Source: Gammaproteobacteria bacterium (GTDB taxonomy: Bacteria > Pseudomonadota > Gammaproteobacteria > Pseudomonadales > Porticoccaceae). From it: a DNA stretch of 64,000 nt. The DNA is taken from the NCBI GenBank assembly GCA_016708925.1, contig JADJET010000001.1, forward strand, positions 208,501-272,500. Direction: 5' to 3'. The translations under genes were made by a program, and so were the position numbers. The notes beneath the pieces are model-generated. The model was not told the DNA's origin, made no database searches, and was given only the letters and a program-made list of their open reading frames with translations. Each line of letters opens with the position of its first letter. The first letter of the stretch is position 1. Shown in pieces: positions 55,608 to 64,000 of the stretch.

Positions 55608-57473
55608 TCAGATCCAGAGTTTTTTCGGGTTGCGGTTGCTGCCGTAAACCAGGTTCGTCAGCGCCCGGGTACCCATGATGGCGGTAAACATGGAAGTCAG
55701 GATGCCGAGCGACAAGGTCACCGCAAAGCCCTGCACGGGGCCGGTGCCGATGACGTACAGAATGCCCGCCACCAGCAAGGTGGTGAGATTCGAATCGAGG
55801 ATCGAGGTATAGGCGCGATCATAGCCGGCAGCGATCGCTCCCTGGATGGTCTGCCCGTTGTGCAACTCCTCGCGGATACGCGCATTGATCAGCACATTGG
55901 CATCGACCGCCATCCCCATGGTCAGCACGAACCCGGCAATACCCGGCAGGGTGAGCGTGGCGCCGATGATCGACATCAGCGCCACCAGAATCACCATGTT
56001 GGCGGTCAGCGCCAGATTGGCGAAGAGCCCGAACATGCGGTAATAGAACAGCATGAAGACAATCACCACCGCCAATCCGATCTGAGTGGAGAGCACACCG
56101 GCCGAAATATTTTCCGCGCCGAGCGAGGGCCCGATGGTGCGTTCCTCGGCAAATTTCATGGGTGCCGCGAGGGCGCCCGCGCGCAGCAGCAAGGCGAGCT
56201 CGGACGCTTCCTGCGGGCTGCCCAGCCCAGTGATGCGGAACTGCACCCCCAAGGCACTCTGGATCGTCGCCAGACTGATGATCTTTTTCTCCTGATAATC
56301 GACCGGGATTTTCTCGACGACGCCCTCGGCATTGATTTGCTCTTCGGTGCGTTGCCGGGTCTCCACGAACAGTACCCCGAGACGGCGCCCAACATTGCTG
56401 CGGGTGGCGCGGGACATGGCGCGACCACCATCGCCGTCGAGAGTGATATTGACCTGGGGCTGGCCATTCTCGTCGTAGCCAGAGGCGGCATTGATCACCC
56501 GATCCCCGGAGATGACCAGATCGCGCTCCAGCCAGGCTGTCGGCTCGCGCTGATCATGCGATTCGCGAAATTCGAAACTTTCCCGCGCCAGACCTTCGCC
56601 TTTCGCTTCGAGGCGAAATTCGAGATTGGCGGTCTTCCCGATGATGCGCTTGGCTTCGGCCGTGTCCTGCACACCAGGCAACTGCACCACGATACGATTG
56701 CGACCCTGGCGCTGGACCACGGGCTCCGACACCCCGAGCTCATTGACCCGGTTGCGCAGGGTCGTCAAGTTCTGGGAGACCGCATAGTCTTCCCGTCCCG
56801 CGATCACCTCGGGACTGGGCGTAAGATTTAGCAGAAAACGGCCGTCCGCGTCCGCGGGCTCCGCGAGCAGCTCGCGAAAATCGCCCTCCGAGACCAGCAG
56901 GGCAGCCCGATCACGGCGTGCCGCCGTCTCAAAGGTGGCGACAACACGCCCCCCTTCCACCCGCACGAATTGGTAACGGGCTTCGCTGCCCGCCGCGCGC
57001 AACCTATCGCGCAGCTGAGTGGCCTTGGTCTCCAGGTAAACACTCATGATGTTGTGGGTGTCTACTTCCAGCAGGAAATGCACGCCTCCGGAAAGATCCA
57101 GGCCCAGCTTCATGGGCTTGGCTTTCAGGTTCGACAGCCAGGTCGGCGTGGTCGGTGCAAGATTGAGCGCCACCACATAGTCGAAGCCCAATGCCTGCTG
57201 TACCACCCGCTTGGCGGCGAGCTGCTGCTCGCGTTCGCGTACCCGGATGAGGCCGCTGTTGCCCGTTATCAGCGCCCCAAAGTGGCCGATGCCGGCCGCG
57301 TCCAGCGCTGTGGCGGCGCTGGCGAGCACGGCATCATCCATCCGGGTGGCGCTGTTTTGCGCGGAAATCTGGACTGCCGGATCAGGTGCATAGAGATTCG
57401 GTGCGGCGTAGACAAAGGCAATTGCCAGCACACACAAAATCAGCAAGTACTTCCAAAGCGGATAGCGATTCAT
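55608..57473 (-). CDS. secD: Protein translocase subunit SecD
   Basis: 621 residues. The N-terminal span MNRYPLWKYLLILCVLAIAFVYAAPNLY is followed by the large periplasmic P1 domain (GLDLSGGVHFLLEVD motif near residue 125) and five C-terminal spans, with PGIAGFVLTMGMAVDANVLINARIREEL containing the conserved aspartate/asparagine residues for proton flow and LLVAGILYVIGTGPVQGFAVTLSLGI. Directly coupled to secF. tgt lies 100 bases upstream and no yajC is found between them. Confidence 0.97.
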   Translation of the reverse strand: MNRYPLWKYLLILCVLAIAFVYAAPNLYAPDPAVQISAQNSATRMDDAVLASAATALDAAGIGHFGALITGNSGLIRVREREQQLAAKRVVQQALGFDYVVALNLAPTTPTWLSNLKAKPMKLGLDLSGGVHFLLEVDTHNIMSVYLETKATQLRDRLRAAGSEARYQFVRVEGGRVVATFETAARRDRAALLVSEGDFRELLAEPADADGRFLLNLTPSPEVIAGREDYAVSQNLTTLRNRVNELGVSEPVVQRQGRNRIVVQLPGVQDTAEAKRIIGKTANLEFRLEAKGEGLARESFEFRESHDQREPTAWLERDLVISGDRVINAASGYDENGQPQVNITLDGDGGRAMSRATRSNVGRRLGVLFVETRQRTEEQINAEGVVEKIPVDYQEKKIISLATIQSALGVQFRITGLGSPQEASELALLLRAGALAAPMKFAEERTIGPSLGAENISAGVLSTQIGLAVVIVFMLFYYRMFGLFANLALTANMVILVALMSIIGATLTLPGIAGFVLTMGMAVDANVLINARIREELHNGQTIQGAIAAGYDRAYTSILDSNLTTLLVAGILYVIGTGPVQGFAVTLSLGILTSMFTAIMGTRALTNLVYGSNRNPKKLWI

Positions 57474-57574
57474 GAAGTTGGGGCGGCCTCGGCCAAAGCG
57501 CGCGATTATAGGTCAATCCCCCCTGCCCTCCAACGAAGATCGCGCCGCCGCCAAAGCAGCGTCCTGGCGGCGAA

Positions 57575-58675
57575 TCACCGCGTATCGGTGGCGGAGACAA
57601 AATCCCGCGCAAAGGCGTCGAGGCGATTGGCCGCGATGGCCTCGCGCAGGCTCTGCATCAGCCACTGATAGTGGCGCAGATTGTGGATGGTATTGAGCTG
57701 GCAGCCGAGAATTTCGCCGCAGCGATCGAGATGGTGCAGATAGGCACGGCTGAAGTGAATGCAGGTATAGCAGTCACAGGCGCTGTCCAGCGGCCCGGTA
57801 TCGGTTTTGTGCACCGCGTTGCGAATCCGCACGATGCCGGAACGGGTAAAGAGATGTCCATTGCGGGCGTTGCGGGTGGGCATCACGCAATCGAACATGT
57901 CGATGCCGCGCTGCACCGCCGCCACCAAGTCGGCCGGCGTGCCCACGCCCATCAGGTAGCGCGGCGATTCCGCCGGCATGCGCGGCGCCAGACCGTCCAG
58001 CACCCGCAGCATGTCGGCCTTGGGCTCGCCCACCGAGAGGCCGCCGATGGCGTAGCCGTCAAAGCCGATGTCGGTGAGGGCCGCGAGGGACTCCATACGC
58101 AGCGTTTCGTACATACCTCCCTGCACGATCCCGAACAGGGCGGCCGGACTGTCGCCATGTGCCTGCTGGCTGCGCCGCGCCCAGCGCATCGACAACTCCA
58201 TGGACGCGCGCGCAGTGGCCTCGCTCGCCGGATAGGGCGTGCATTCGTCGAACGCCATCACCACATCGGCGCCCAGCTCGCGCTGCACGGCGATGGAGCG
58301 CTCCGGATCCAGCTCCACCGGACTGCCGTCGATAGGCGACTGGAAGCGCACCCCGGCCTCGGTGATCTTGCGCCGCGCGCCCAGACTGAACACCTGAAAA
58401 CCACCGGAATCCGTGAGGATGGGTCCGGACCACTGCATGAAATCGTGGAGATCGCCGTGGGCACGGATGATCCCGGTGCCCGGGCGCAGCATCAGGTGAA
58501 AGGTGTTGCCGAGCACCATCTGGGCACCGATCGCGACCAGATCGCGCGGTGCCATCGCCTTCACGGTGCCGTAGGTACCAACCGGCATGAACGCCGGAGT
58601 CTCCACGATGCCGCGCGGAAAGTGCAGCCGCCCGCGCCGCGCCGCGCCGTCCCGGGCCAGCAGCTCGAAGCGCAT
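57575..58675 (-). CDS. tgt: Queuine tRNA-ribosyltransferase
   Basis: 366 residues. Exchanges G34 of GUN-anticodon tRNAs for preQ1. Landmarks: MRFELLARDGAARRGRL, ETPAFMPVGTYGTVKAM, LTDSGGFQVFSL (catalytic aspartate region), VVMAFDECTPYP, GIVQGG, GGLSVGEP, and DCVMPTRNARNG with the nucleophilic aspartate. The zinc site CDCYTCIHFSRAYLHHL is near residue 305. ATG 58675 gives the canonical start; a GTG at 58693 overlapping the queA stop (GTGA) is an alternative that would add six residues. Confidence 0.96.
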   Translation of the reverse strand: MRFELLARDGAARRGRLHFPRGIVETPAFMPVGTYGTVKAMAPRDLVAIGAQMVLGNTFHLMLRPGTGIIRAHGDLHDFMQWSGPILTDSGGFQVFSLGARRKITEAGVRFQSPIDGSPVELDPERSIAVQRELGADVVMAFDECTPYPASEATARASMELSMRWARRSQQAHGDSPAALFGIVQGGMYETLRMESLAALTDIGFDGYAIGGLSVGEPKADMLRVLDGLAPRMPAESPRYLMGVGTPADLVAAVQRGIDMFDCVMPTRNARNGHLFTRSGIVRIRNAVHKTDTGPLDSACDCYTCIHFSRAYLHHLDRCGEILGCQLNTIHNLRHYQWLMQSLREAIAANRLDAFARDFVSATDTR

Positions 58676-58689
58676 GTCACAGGTGCGCG

Positions 58690-59745
58690 TCACGCGGGAA
58701 TCTCCCCGGAGGCTGCCGGGTTGCGAGTGATGAACATGGCATCTCCGTAACTGAAGAACCGGTAGCGCTCGGCCACCGCCGCGCGGTAAGCGGCAAGCGT
58801 CGCGCGATGACCCGCAAAAGCACACACCAGCATCAGCAGGCTGGATTCCGGCAAATGGAAGTTGGTGATCAGCGCATCCACGCTGCGGAACTCGTAACCC
58901 GGAAAAATGAAAATATCGGTATCGCCGACAAAAGGCCGCAACGCGCCGCCGGCGGCCGCCGTCTCCAGGCTGCGCACCGCGGTGGTGCCCACCGCGATGA
59001 TCCGCCCACCGGCGGCGCGGGTCGTCGCCACCTGCGCGCACAGTTCCGCCGTCACAGTGATGCGCTCGGCGTGCATGCGATGCTCACGGATGTCGTCGGC
59101 GCGCACCGGGCGGAAAGTCCCCGCGCCGACGTGGAGCGTGACGAATCCCATGCCGATGCCCTGCGTGGCGAGTTGCGCAAGCAACTCTTGATCAAAATGG
59201 AGCCCGGCCGTGGGCGCGGCGACCGCTCCGGACTCGCGGGCATACAGAGTCTGGTAGCGCTCCCGGTCGGCAGCGGTGGCGGGCCGCCCCAGGTACGGCG
59301 GCAGCGGAATTTCGCCGATCGCTTCCAGAATTTCGACAACCGGGACGGTGCCCTCGAAACAGAGTTCGAACAGGTCGTCGCGGCGCCCACGCACCTGCGC
59401 CGTCACGCCACGCTCGAAATGGATACGCGAGCCGGCCCGGGGCGCCTTGCTCGCGCGAATCATCGCCAACGCGCGCTGGGGATCGTCCCCAAGACGCTCG
59501 ATCAGCACCTCGACGCGGCCGCCGCTGTCCTTGTGGCCGAACAAGCGCGCCGGCATCACGCGGGTGTCGTTGAACACCAGCAGATCGTCCCGACCCACCA
59601 GTTGCAGAAGATCGGGGAAGTGGCGGTGGCTGAGCGCGCCGCGCGGCCCGTCGAGCACCAGCAATCGGCTGTCGCGGCGGCGCTGGGGCGGATGGGTCGC
59701 GATCAGCTCCGGCGGCAGATCGTAGTGAAACAGCTCCCGGCGCAT
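58690..59745 (-). CDS. queA: tRNA preQ1(34) S-adenosylmethionine ribosyltransferase-isomerase
   Basis: 351 residues. Builds epoxyqueuosine from preQ1 in tRNA, the step after Tgt. Landmarks: FHYDLPPELIATHPPQRRRDSRLLVLD at the N-terminus, LLVFNDTRVMPARLFG, EIPLPPYLGRPATAADRERYQT, SGAVAAPTAGLHFD, VTLHVGAGTFRPVRADDIREHRMHAE, and the end GEFRSVDALITNFHLPESSLLMLVCAFAG (here YEFRSVDAL). ATG 59745 fits the family start. Shares a 4-base overlap region with tgt, so the two queuosine genes are one operon. Confidence 0.97.
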   Translation of the reverse strand: MRRELFHYDLPPELIATHPPQRRRDSRLLVLDGPRGALSHRHFPDLLQLVGRDDLLVFNDTRVMPARLFGHKDSGGRVEVLIERLGDDPQRALAMIRASKAPRAGSRIHFERGVTAQVRGRRDDLFELCFEGTVPVVEILEAIGEIPLPPYLGRPATAADRERYQTLYARESGAVAAPTAGLHFDQELLAQLATQGIGMGFVTLHVGAGTFRPVRADDIREHRMHAERITVTAELCAQVATTRAAGGRIIAVGTTAVRSLETAAAGGALRPFVGDTDIFIFPGYEFRSVDALITNFHLPESSLLMLVCAFAGHRATLAAYRAAVAERYRFFSYGDAMFITRNPAASGEIPA

Positions 59746-59891
59746 GGGGGGTCCGAAAAAAGGCGCAAGGTTAGCCGAAAACCGCGCCCCACCCCAACCG
59801 CCGCCACGGCGGACACTGTCGCGGCGGCGGAAAAGTGTCTTGGGCAGGCGCCGGTCTACGCGAGAGCCCGTCAGCGCAACAAATATCCCGG

Positions 59892-60752
59892 TCAGAGCAG
59901 CCGACGCGCCATGGCCTCCATCTCGGCCAACAGCTTGTCGAGCGGCAGATTTTCCGGCAGCCACATCACCAACCGGTCGGCACCCGCCGCCTCCAGCGCG
60001 CGGATTTCCTCCGGCACCTCCCACTGTCCCTTGATGCCGAACACCGTCTTGGTCAATTCGCCGTAATCACGGCCCACGGCATCGGCAGCCCGCTTGAGTC
60101 GCTCGACGCCCTGGCGGAACTGATCGACCGATTCCAGCACCGGCAGCCAGCCGTCGCCCCACTCGGCAATGCGCTGGTACACGCGCTCGGCCGTGAAACC
60201 GCCCAGCAGGATCGGCGGGTGCGGGCGCTGTGCCGGTTTCGGGAAACAGCGCACCGGCGGAAAGTCCACATATTTGCCGTGGTATTCGGATTCCGCCTGG
60301 GTCCAGAGTTGTTTCATGGCCAGGATGTAATCCTTGGTCTGGCCCCACCGATGGTCGAAATCGCCGCCGAGAATCTCGCATTCCTCGCGATTCCAGCCCG
60401 CCCCGATACCCATCAGAAAGCGCCCGCCGGAAAACGCATCCAGGGACGCCACCATCTTGGCGGCCAGCAGCGGGTTGCGTTCCGGGACCAGGATGATGCC
60501 GGTACCCAGCAGGATGGTGCTGGTGGCGGTGGCCGCGCGGGTGAGCGCAATCAGCGGGTCCGGCATCTGCCAGAGATAATCCGGCCCGGGCGCGCCGGGT
60601 CGCACCCCCGGGTATTGGTCGGAGTAGGTCACCGGCAGAATGGTATGATCCGGCACCCAGTAGGAGTCGAAACCCAGTGCTTCGGCGTGTTTGGCGACCA
60701 CGGCTGGATCCGCGGCCAGGTTCGGAAGAATGGAAAAAACACCTATTTTCAT
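59892..60752 (-). CDS. LLM-class oxidoreductase, F420-dependent-like (TIGR03619 type)
   Basis: 286 residues. A TIM-barrel oxidoreductase starting MKIGVFSILPNLAADPAVVAKHAEALGFDSYWVPDH; further ILLGTGIILVPERNPLLAAKMVASLDAFSGGRFLMGIGAGWNREE, HPPILLGGFTAERVYQRIAEWGDGWLP, and a short C-terminus. Size and the GAGWN-EE segment match the family often labelled F420-dependent in actinobacteria; in a gammaproteobacterium FMN or F420 are both possible because F420 genes are not visible here. The substrate is unknown. Monocistronic on the minus strand. Confidence 0.85.
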   Translation of the reverse strand: MKIGVFSILPNLAADPAVVAKHAEALGFDSYWVPDHTILPVTYSDQYPGVRPGAPGPDYLWQMPDPLIALTRAATATSTILLGTGIILVPERNPLLAAKMVASLDAFSGGRFLMGIGAGWNREECEILGGDFDHRWGQTKDYILAMKQLWTQAESEYHGKYVDFPPVRCFPKPAQRPHPPILLGGFTAERVYQRIAEWGDGWLPVLESVDQFRQGVERLKRAADAVGRDYGELTKTVFGIKGQWEVPEEIRALEAAGADRLVMWLPENLPLDKLLAEMEAMARRLL

Positions 60753-60780
60753 CTTGCCCCCTAGGGAATATTCCCCTTGC

Positions 60781-60789
60781 TGATATAAT
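60781..60789 (+). promoter_or_regulatory. Extended -10 promoter of tRNA-Leu
   Basis: TGATATAAT: a perfect TATAAT (60784-60789) preceded by the TG of an extended -10, 12 bases before the tRNA. The -35 region is poor (CTAGGG at the best spacing), as is usual with extended -10 promoters. Confidence 0.75.
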
Positions 60790-60800
60790 CCCGCCGCCGC

Positions 60801-60887
60801 GCCAGAGTGGTGAAATTGGTAGACACGACGGATTCAAAATCCGTTGGGGTAAAACCCGTGCCGGTTCGAGTCCGGCCTCTGGTACCA
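60801..60887 (+). tRNA. tRNA-Leu (anticodon CAA)
   Basis: 87 bases with an encoded CCA. Acceptor GCCAGAG pairs with CTCTGGT (one G-U at the end); the D arm holds GGTAGAC; the anticodon stem ACGGA/TCCGT closes TTCAAAA, giving CAA; a long variable arm and GTTCGAGTC T loop complete a class II tRNA. Confidence 0.97.
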
Positions 60888-60969
60888 GATCCGTCCACGA
60901 TATCCCGTTACTGCGCACTCCCCCGACAATCCGACCGTATCACGTCTCGCCGGGACCGCCGGGCCTGCA

Positions 60970-61629
60970 CTACCGAACATCGCGTTTTACCGCGCGCCGA
61001 TCCCGGCGACGCGCTCTCCGCGCGTGCAGCGCATCGCGCTGGCGCCGCACGATCTCGCGGGCGTGGAACAGGGTCGGCACGTCATGGTGGCGCCGGCTGA
61101 GGATGATGGTGATGATCACCTCCTCGATCGCCACCCAGATATGGAACAGCACGACCACACGAAACAGCCAGTTCAGGTCGTAAAGCACCAGCAAGTAATA
61201 GGCCGGCGCCATCAGAACCGCCGACAGCTTCGCGGCCCAGGTGTGGTAGCGCGGCAGCTCACGAAATTTCAGCAGGCTGGTCAGGGTTGGAATCAGGTAA
61301 AACCCGACCGCCAGATACAGAAACCAGGCCTCGCGCGCAAACACCGCGGGCCACAGCCACATCAGCCCGAACACCATGGCGGCGTAGGTACAGAGGTCGC
61401 CCCAGCTATCCAGCCTGGCGCCCAGCGGCGTGGCTACGCCCAGCCGGCGCGCGAGATGACCGTCCACCGCATCGGTTGCCAGCGCCAGCGCCAGCAGCCA
61501 GAGAAAGGGCCCCGCCAGACCGCCATGGGCACACCACAGCAGCACCGGTGCCAGCAGCAAACGCAGCCCGCTCAATACATTGGGGAGGTTGAGGTTGCTG
61601 CCGGTGGTGCCGGCCGGCATCTGCTTCAC
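60970..61629 (-). CDS. CDP-alcohol phosphatidyltransferase family protein
   Basis: 219 residues from GTG 61629, which has AGGAGG 5 bases upstream (ATG 61620 is the alternative). The catalytic motif D-x2-DG-x2-AR-x8-G-x3-D-x3-D is complete at DAVDGHLARRLGVATPLGARLDSWGD (near residues 50-76). Membrane segments follow the motif (YAAMVFGLMWLWPAVF, WFLYLAVGFYLIPTLTSLL, LSAVLMAPAYYLLVLYDL, VVVLFHIWVAIEEVIITIIL). Makes a phospholipid from CDP-diacylglycerol or a CDP-alcohol; the alcohol partner is unknown. The tail is strongly basic. Confidence 0.9.
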   Translation of the reverse strand: MKQMPAGTTGSNLNLPNVLSGLRLLLAPVLLWCAHGGLAGPFLWLLALALATDAVDGHLARRLGVATPLGARLDSWGDLCTYAAMVFGLMWLWPAVFAREAWFLYLAVGFYLIPTLTSLLKFRELPRYHTWAAKLSAVLMAPAYYLLVLYDLNWLFRVVVLFHIWVAIEEVIITIILSRRHHDVPTLFHAREIVRRQRDALHARRARRRDRRAVKRDVR

Positions 61630-61654
61630 TGCCGCCTCCTGATACCCGAGTAGC

Positions 61655-62425
61655 TCATGGTGGCGACGCGCCGGCACGCCGCTGCCGGACCGCCTCGAAC
61701 AGGCAGACACCCGTGGCGACGGCGACATTCAGACTCTCGACGCTACCCGCCATGGGGAGCTTGACCAGCAGATCGCAGCAGTCGCGGGTCAGACGCCGCA
61801 GGCCGGTGTCTTCCGCGCCCATGACCAGCGCCGTGCGTCCGCGCAGATCGGCGTCGTACAGCGACGCCTCGGCGTCGCCACAGGTTCCGACCAGCCAGAC
61901 TCCCGCCTCCTGCAAGCCCCGCAGGGTGCGCGCCAGATTGGTGACCACCACATAGGGCACGCTGGCCGCGGCGCCGCTCGCGACTTTTTGCACCGTTGCC
62001 GTAATACCCACGGCGCGATCCCGGGGCGCGATCACGGCGGCCACGCCGGCAGCATCGGCGGCGCGCAGGCACGCGCCGAGATTGTGAGGGTCGGTGATCC
62101 CATCGAGCACCAGGAGCAGCAGTTCGGCGCGGTCCTCGATCAGGGCGGCCAGAAAGCTTTCGTCGTGCAGCGCCCCTGCGGTGCAAAACGCGGCTACGCC
62201 CTGGTGACGGCCATCGGCCAGACGGTCCAGCTCAGCGCGCTCGACCCACTGCCATGCCACGCCCTGCTGATCCGCCAGGAAGCGAACCTTTTCCAGCCGC
62301 TGATCGCGACGATGGCGCTGGAGCCGAATCTCGCGCACCCGACCGGCATCGGTTTTCAATAATCCCATCACGGCATGGACACCGTAAACCCACTCGCACT
62401 CAGCGCCGCCTGCCATACCGTCCAC
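61655..62425 (-). CDS. rlmB: 23S rRNA (guanosine-2'-O-)-methyltransferase RlmB
   Basis: 256 residues. Methylates G2251 in the P loop of 23S rRNA. An N-terminal L30e-like substrate domain (WVYGVHAVMGLLKTDAGRVREIRLQ) is joined to a SPOUT methyltransferase domain with LLVLDGITDPHNLGACLRAADAAGV (motif 1), ALVMGAEDTGLRRLTRDCCD (motif 2) and LPMAGSVESLNVAVATGVCLFEA (motif 3, knot). rlmB normally follows rnr; here another gene lies between. Confidence 0.97.
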   Translation of the reverse strand: MDGMAGGAECEWVYGVHAVMGLLKTDAGRVREIRLQRHRRDQRLEKVRFLADQQGVAWQWVERAELDRLADGRHQGVAAFCTAGALHDESFLAALIEDRAELLLLVLDGITDPHNLGACLRAADAAGVAAVIAPRDRAVGITATVQKVASGAAASVPYVVVTNLARTLRGLQEAGVWLVGTCGDAEASLYDADLRGRTALVMGAEDTGLRRLTRDCCDLLVKLPMAGSVESLNVAVATGVCLFEAVRQRRAGASPP

Positions 62426-62472
62426 TCACTGCCTGACGAGCCGGGATTCTACCCTGCGCACCGGCGCGGGCT

Positions 62473-63558
62473 TCACACCGGCGCAGGTACCGGCACCCGC
62501 GCGATGAAATCGGAGCCCAGACCACCCAGGTACAGATGGCCTGCGTATTCGAGCACGCTGGTGACCATGCCGATGTCACCGCCATGGGCGTCCATGAAAT
62601 GAGTGATGTTGCCATTCATGTCCACGCCGACAAACAAGCCATACGTCGGCAGATGCAGGCCCTGGAAGAAATCCGGGACCGGGGCCAGGAACCGGGGCAG
62701 GCGCATCATCAGCTTCTTCAGAAAGGGCTGCGGCGCGAGTGCCTCCAGGTGCGGGTAGCGAGGAAACGCCAGCGCCACCCAGTAGGTGTCCTTGCCGTTG
62801 AACGTGATGTTGTCCGGCCCACCGGGCAGATTACTCACAAAGGTGTCGCGCTGCCCTGCCTTCGGCCCCTTGAGCCACAGGCGCGTGACGCAAAAACCGA
62901 GAGTTTCGTTGACCAGCACATAGTCGTCGTTGGGCCCCATCGCAACGCCATTGGCAAGGCGCAGGTTGTCGAGGGCAACATGGCTGGCCTTGATGGCCGG
63001 GTCGTAGCACACCAGCACGCCGTCCGGATTGTCTTCCATGATCGCGTAACTGGCCTGCGCCATGGTGAATTTCGTCGAGATGTCGCTGAAGTAGATCTTG
63101 CCGTCGGCAGCGATGGCGAGGTCGTCGGCGACACTGTATTTGCGGCCATCGACCGAGCTGCTCAGCACCGATACCTCGCCGGCCGGACTCACGCAGACAA
63201 GTCCTTTCTCGGCATCGCAGACAATCAGGTTGCCCGCCGCATCAAATTTGAGCCCGAGCGGATGGCCGCCGGTGTTGGCCAGCACCTCGGGCTCGCCTTC
63301 TCCGTCGATTTTCATGCACACGAGATTGCCGTTGGTCAGCCCCGTGTAGACGTAACCGTCCTTGATGGCGGTTGCCTCGGGTCCGGCGAGTTTTCCGCGC
63401 CAGAGCTTCTCGGCGCTCGCCAGCGAGTTCCTGCGTTCGAAGCGGCCCTCATAGGGTGGGGCCTTGGGTGGGTTCCAACCCTTGGGATCAATGGGTATGG
63501 GCCAGCACAGCAGGTAGGCGATAAACAGAATGATGGCAATGACAACGGCGATTTCCAC
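62473..63558 (-). CDS. SMP-30/gluconolactonase/strictosidine synthase-like beta-propeller protein
   Basis: 361 residues from GTG 63558 (GGGAG 7 bases upstream); an upstream start would add 15 polar residues. The N-terminus EIAVVIAIILFIAYLLCW is a membrane anchor. The rest is a six-blade propeller: WRGKLAGPEATAIKDGYVYTGL (first metal glutamate), HPLGLKFDAAGNLIVCDAEKGLV, YSVADDLAIAADGKIYFSDIS, LRLANGVAMGPNDDYVLVNET and GGPDNITFNGKDTYWVAL (N and D ligands). It resembles APMAP/strictosidine synthase-like calcium-dependent hydrolases. The location between rnr and rlmB is unusual. The substrate is unknown. Confidence 0.88.
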   Translation of the reverse strand: MEIAVVIAIILFIAYLLCWPIPIDPKGWNPPKAPPYEGRFERRNSLASAEKLWRGKLAGPEATAIKDGYVYTGLTNGNLVCMKIDGEGEPEVLANTGGHPLGLKFDAAGNLIVCDAEKGLVCVSPAGEVSVLSSSVDGRKYSVADDLAIAADGKIYFSDISTKFTMAQASYAIMEDNPDGVLVCYDPAIKASHVALDNLRLANGVAMGPNDDYVLVNETLGFCVTRLWLKGPKAGQRDTFVSNLPGGPDNITFNGKDTYWVALAFPRYPHLEALAPQPFLKKLMMRLPRFLAPVPDFFQGLHLPTYGLFVGVDMNGNITHFMDAHGGDIGMVTSVLEYAGHLYLGGLGSDFIARVPVPAPV

Positions 63559-63705
63559 GGCGGTTCTCCCGGCTGTTTTTTTGTTATTGGGGCCGCACGA
63601 CACCGCCGTGCGACCAGCCGGTCAACTATACCCCGCGCGCCTCGGGGATCAAACACGTTGTCCCGGCGCCGGCCGCAACGCCATGAATCCCGGGGGTAAA
63701 GCCAG

Positions 63706-64000
63706 CTAGCGCCGACGCCGTCCCGGTCGCCGCGCGCCTGCGGGCGGCGCTTCATCGGGCTGTTGCGTGTCACTGCGTCCACCGCGCGCCGGCTTCGCGG
63801 CGGCTGCCGCTGGTTGCTTGGCTTTTCCCTTGCGTCCGCCCTTGCGGCCCCGCTCCTCCGTGTGCTGAGCAGCAAGTTTGCGCGCCGTCATGGACACTTC
63901 CGGCTCCCGCCCCGGGCGCCGCCCGGCGCCATCGACCAGATCGAAATCGACCTTGCGTTCATCGAGGTTTACCCGCGCTACCCGCACTCGCACCCGGTCG
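63706..64000 (-). CDS. rnr: Ribonuclease R, C-terminal end (5' part beyond window)
   Basis: The 97 codons present read DRVRVRVARVNLDERKVDFDLVD, the last strands of the S1 domain of RNase R, then a basic alanine- and lysine-rich tail (ARKLAAQHTEERGRKGGRKGKAKQ ... RRPGRRRR) typical of this enzyme's C-terminus. RNase R is a 3'-5' exonuclease for structured RNA. The frame is open through the right edge. The usual partner rlmB follows on the same strand. Confidence 0.88.
   Translation of the reverse strand, partial: DRVRVRVARVNLDERKVDFDLVDGAGRRPGREPEVSMTARKLAAQHTEERGRKGGRKGKAKQPAAAAAKPARGGRSDTQQPDEAPPAGARRPGRRRR

Overview
This window comes from a high-GC bacterium, almost certainly a gammaproteobacterium. 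The evidence is conserved gene order: recA-recX ... alaS-lysC-csrA-tRNA-Ser, rluC back to back with rne next to maf, queA-tgt-secD-secF, and rnr-rlmB. The many acyl-CoA dehydrogenase, CoA-transferase and flavin-dependent luciferase-like genes suggest a catabolic, environmental lineage such as Immundisolibacter or its relatives; that genus-level guess is inference only.

Layout. 0-5.6 kb (minus strand): a type I restriction-modification module of the EcoEI type (hsdR with two single-base frameshifts, then hsdM running off the left edge), preceded by a compact cassette of winged-helix regulator, DUF3800 protein and a BECR-nuclease-like protein. 6-12.3 kb: a worn accessory stretch with a truncated luciferase-like gene, a 484-residue protein I do not recognise, an insertion-sequence remnant, an intact luciferase-like oxidoreductase, a persulfide dioxygenase-rhodanese fusion and a decayed second luciferase-like gene. 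12.4-15.1 kb: an ACAD10/11-like acyl-CoA dehydrogenase and a divergent class III CoA-transferase. 15.2-23.3 kb: the housekeeping block tRNA-Ser, csrA, lysC, alaS, HIT protein, Trm112-like protein, M23 peptidase-like protein, recX and recA with a perfect LexA operator. 23.4-27.4 kb: MaoC hydratase, acyl-CoA dehydrogenase, metallo-beta-lactamase-fold hydrolase and NAD-dependent epimerase.

27.5-32.2 kb is a complete glyoxylate-shunt locus: aceA, a divergent LysR regulator gene and glcB. A 16-base sequence occurs at both ends of the regulator gene, in the same orientation and almost the same distance from the -10-like box of aceA and of glcB, so it is a good candidate operator for co-regulation. 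32.2-39 kb holds a GNAT protein, gamma-glutamyltranspeptidase, and a cbb3 oxidase operon (Yip1-like membrane protein, ccoN, ccoO, ccoQ, ccoP) behind a perfect FNR/ANR box placed for a class II promoter. 39-43.1 kb is an operon of two paralogous APH-type phosphotransferases, a 187-residue protein of unknown function and an AttH/DUF7064-like protein, with a broken IS5-family element just upstream. It resembles the kinase half of 4-hydroxyacyl-CoA catabolism (LvaA and the ACAD10/11 kinase domain).

44-64 kb: a tyrosine phosphatase-like gene, a strange poly-C/poly-G tract, maf, rluC and rne with a long leader, transaldolase, a DoxX protein, an M13 peptidase lipoprotein, secF-secD (without yajC), tgt-queA, a second intact luciferase-like oxidoreductase, tRNA-Leu(CAA), a CDP-alcohol phosphatidyltransferase, rlmB, an SMP-30-like protein and the 3' end of rnr. 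No rRNA, CRISPR array or prophage was seen. The frameshifts in hsdR and the LysR gene fall in G runs, so base-calling errors are as likely as real mutations there.
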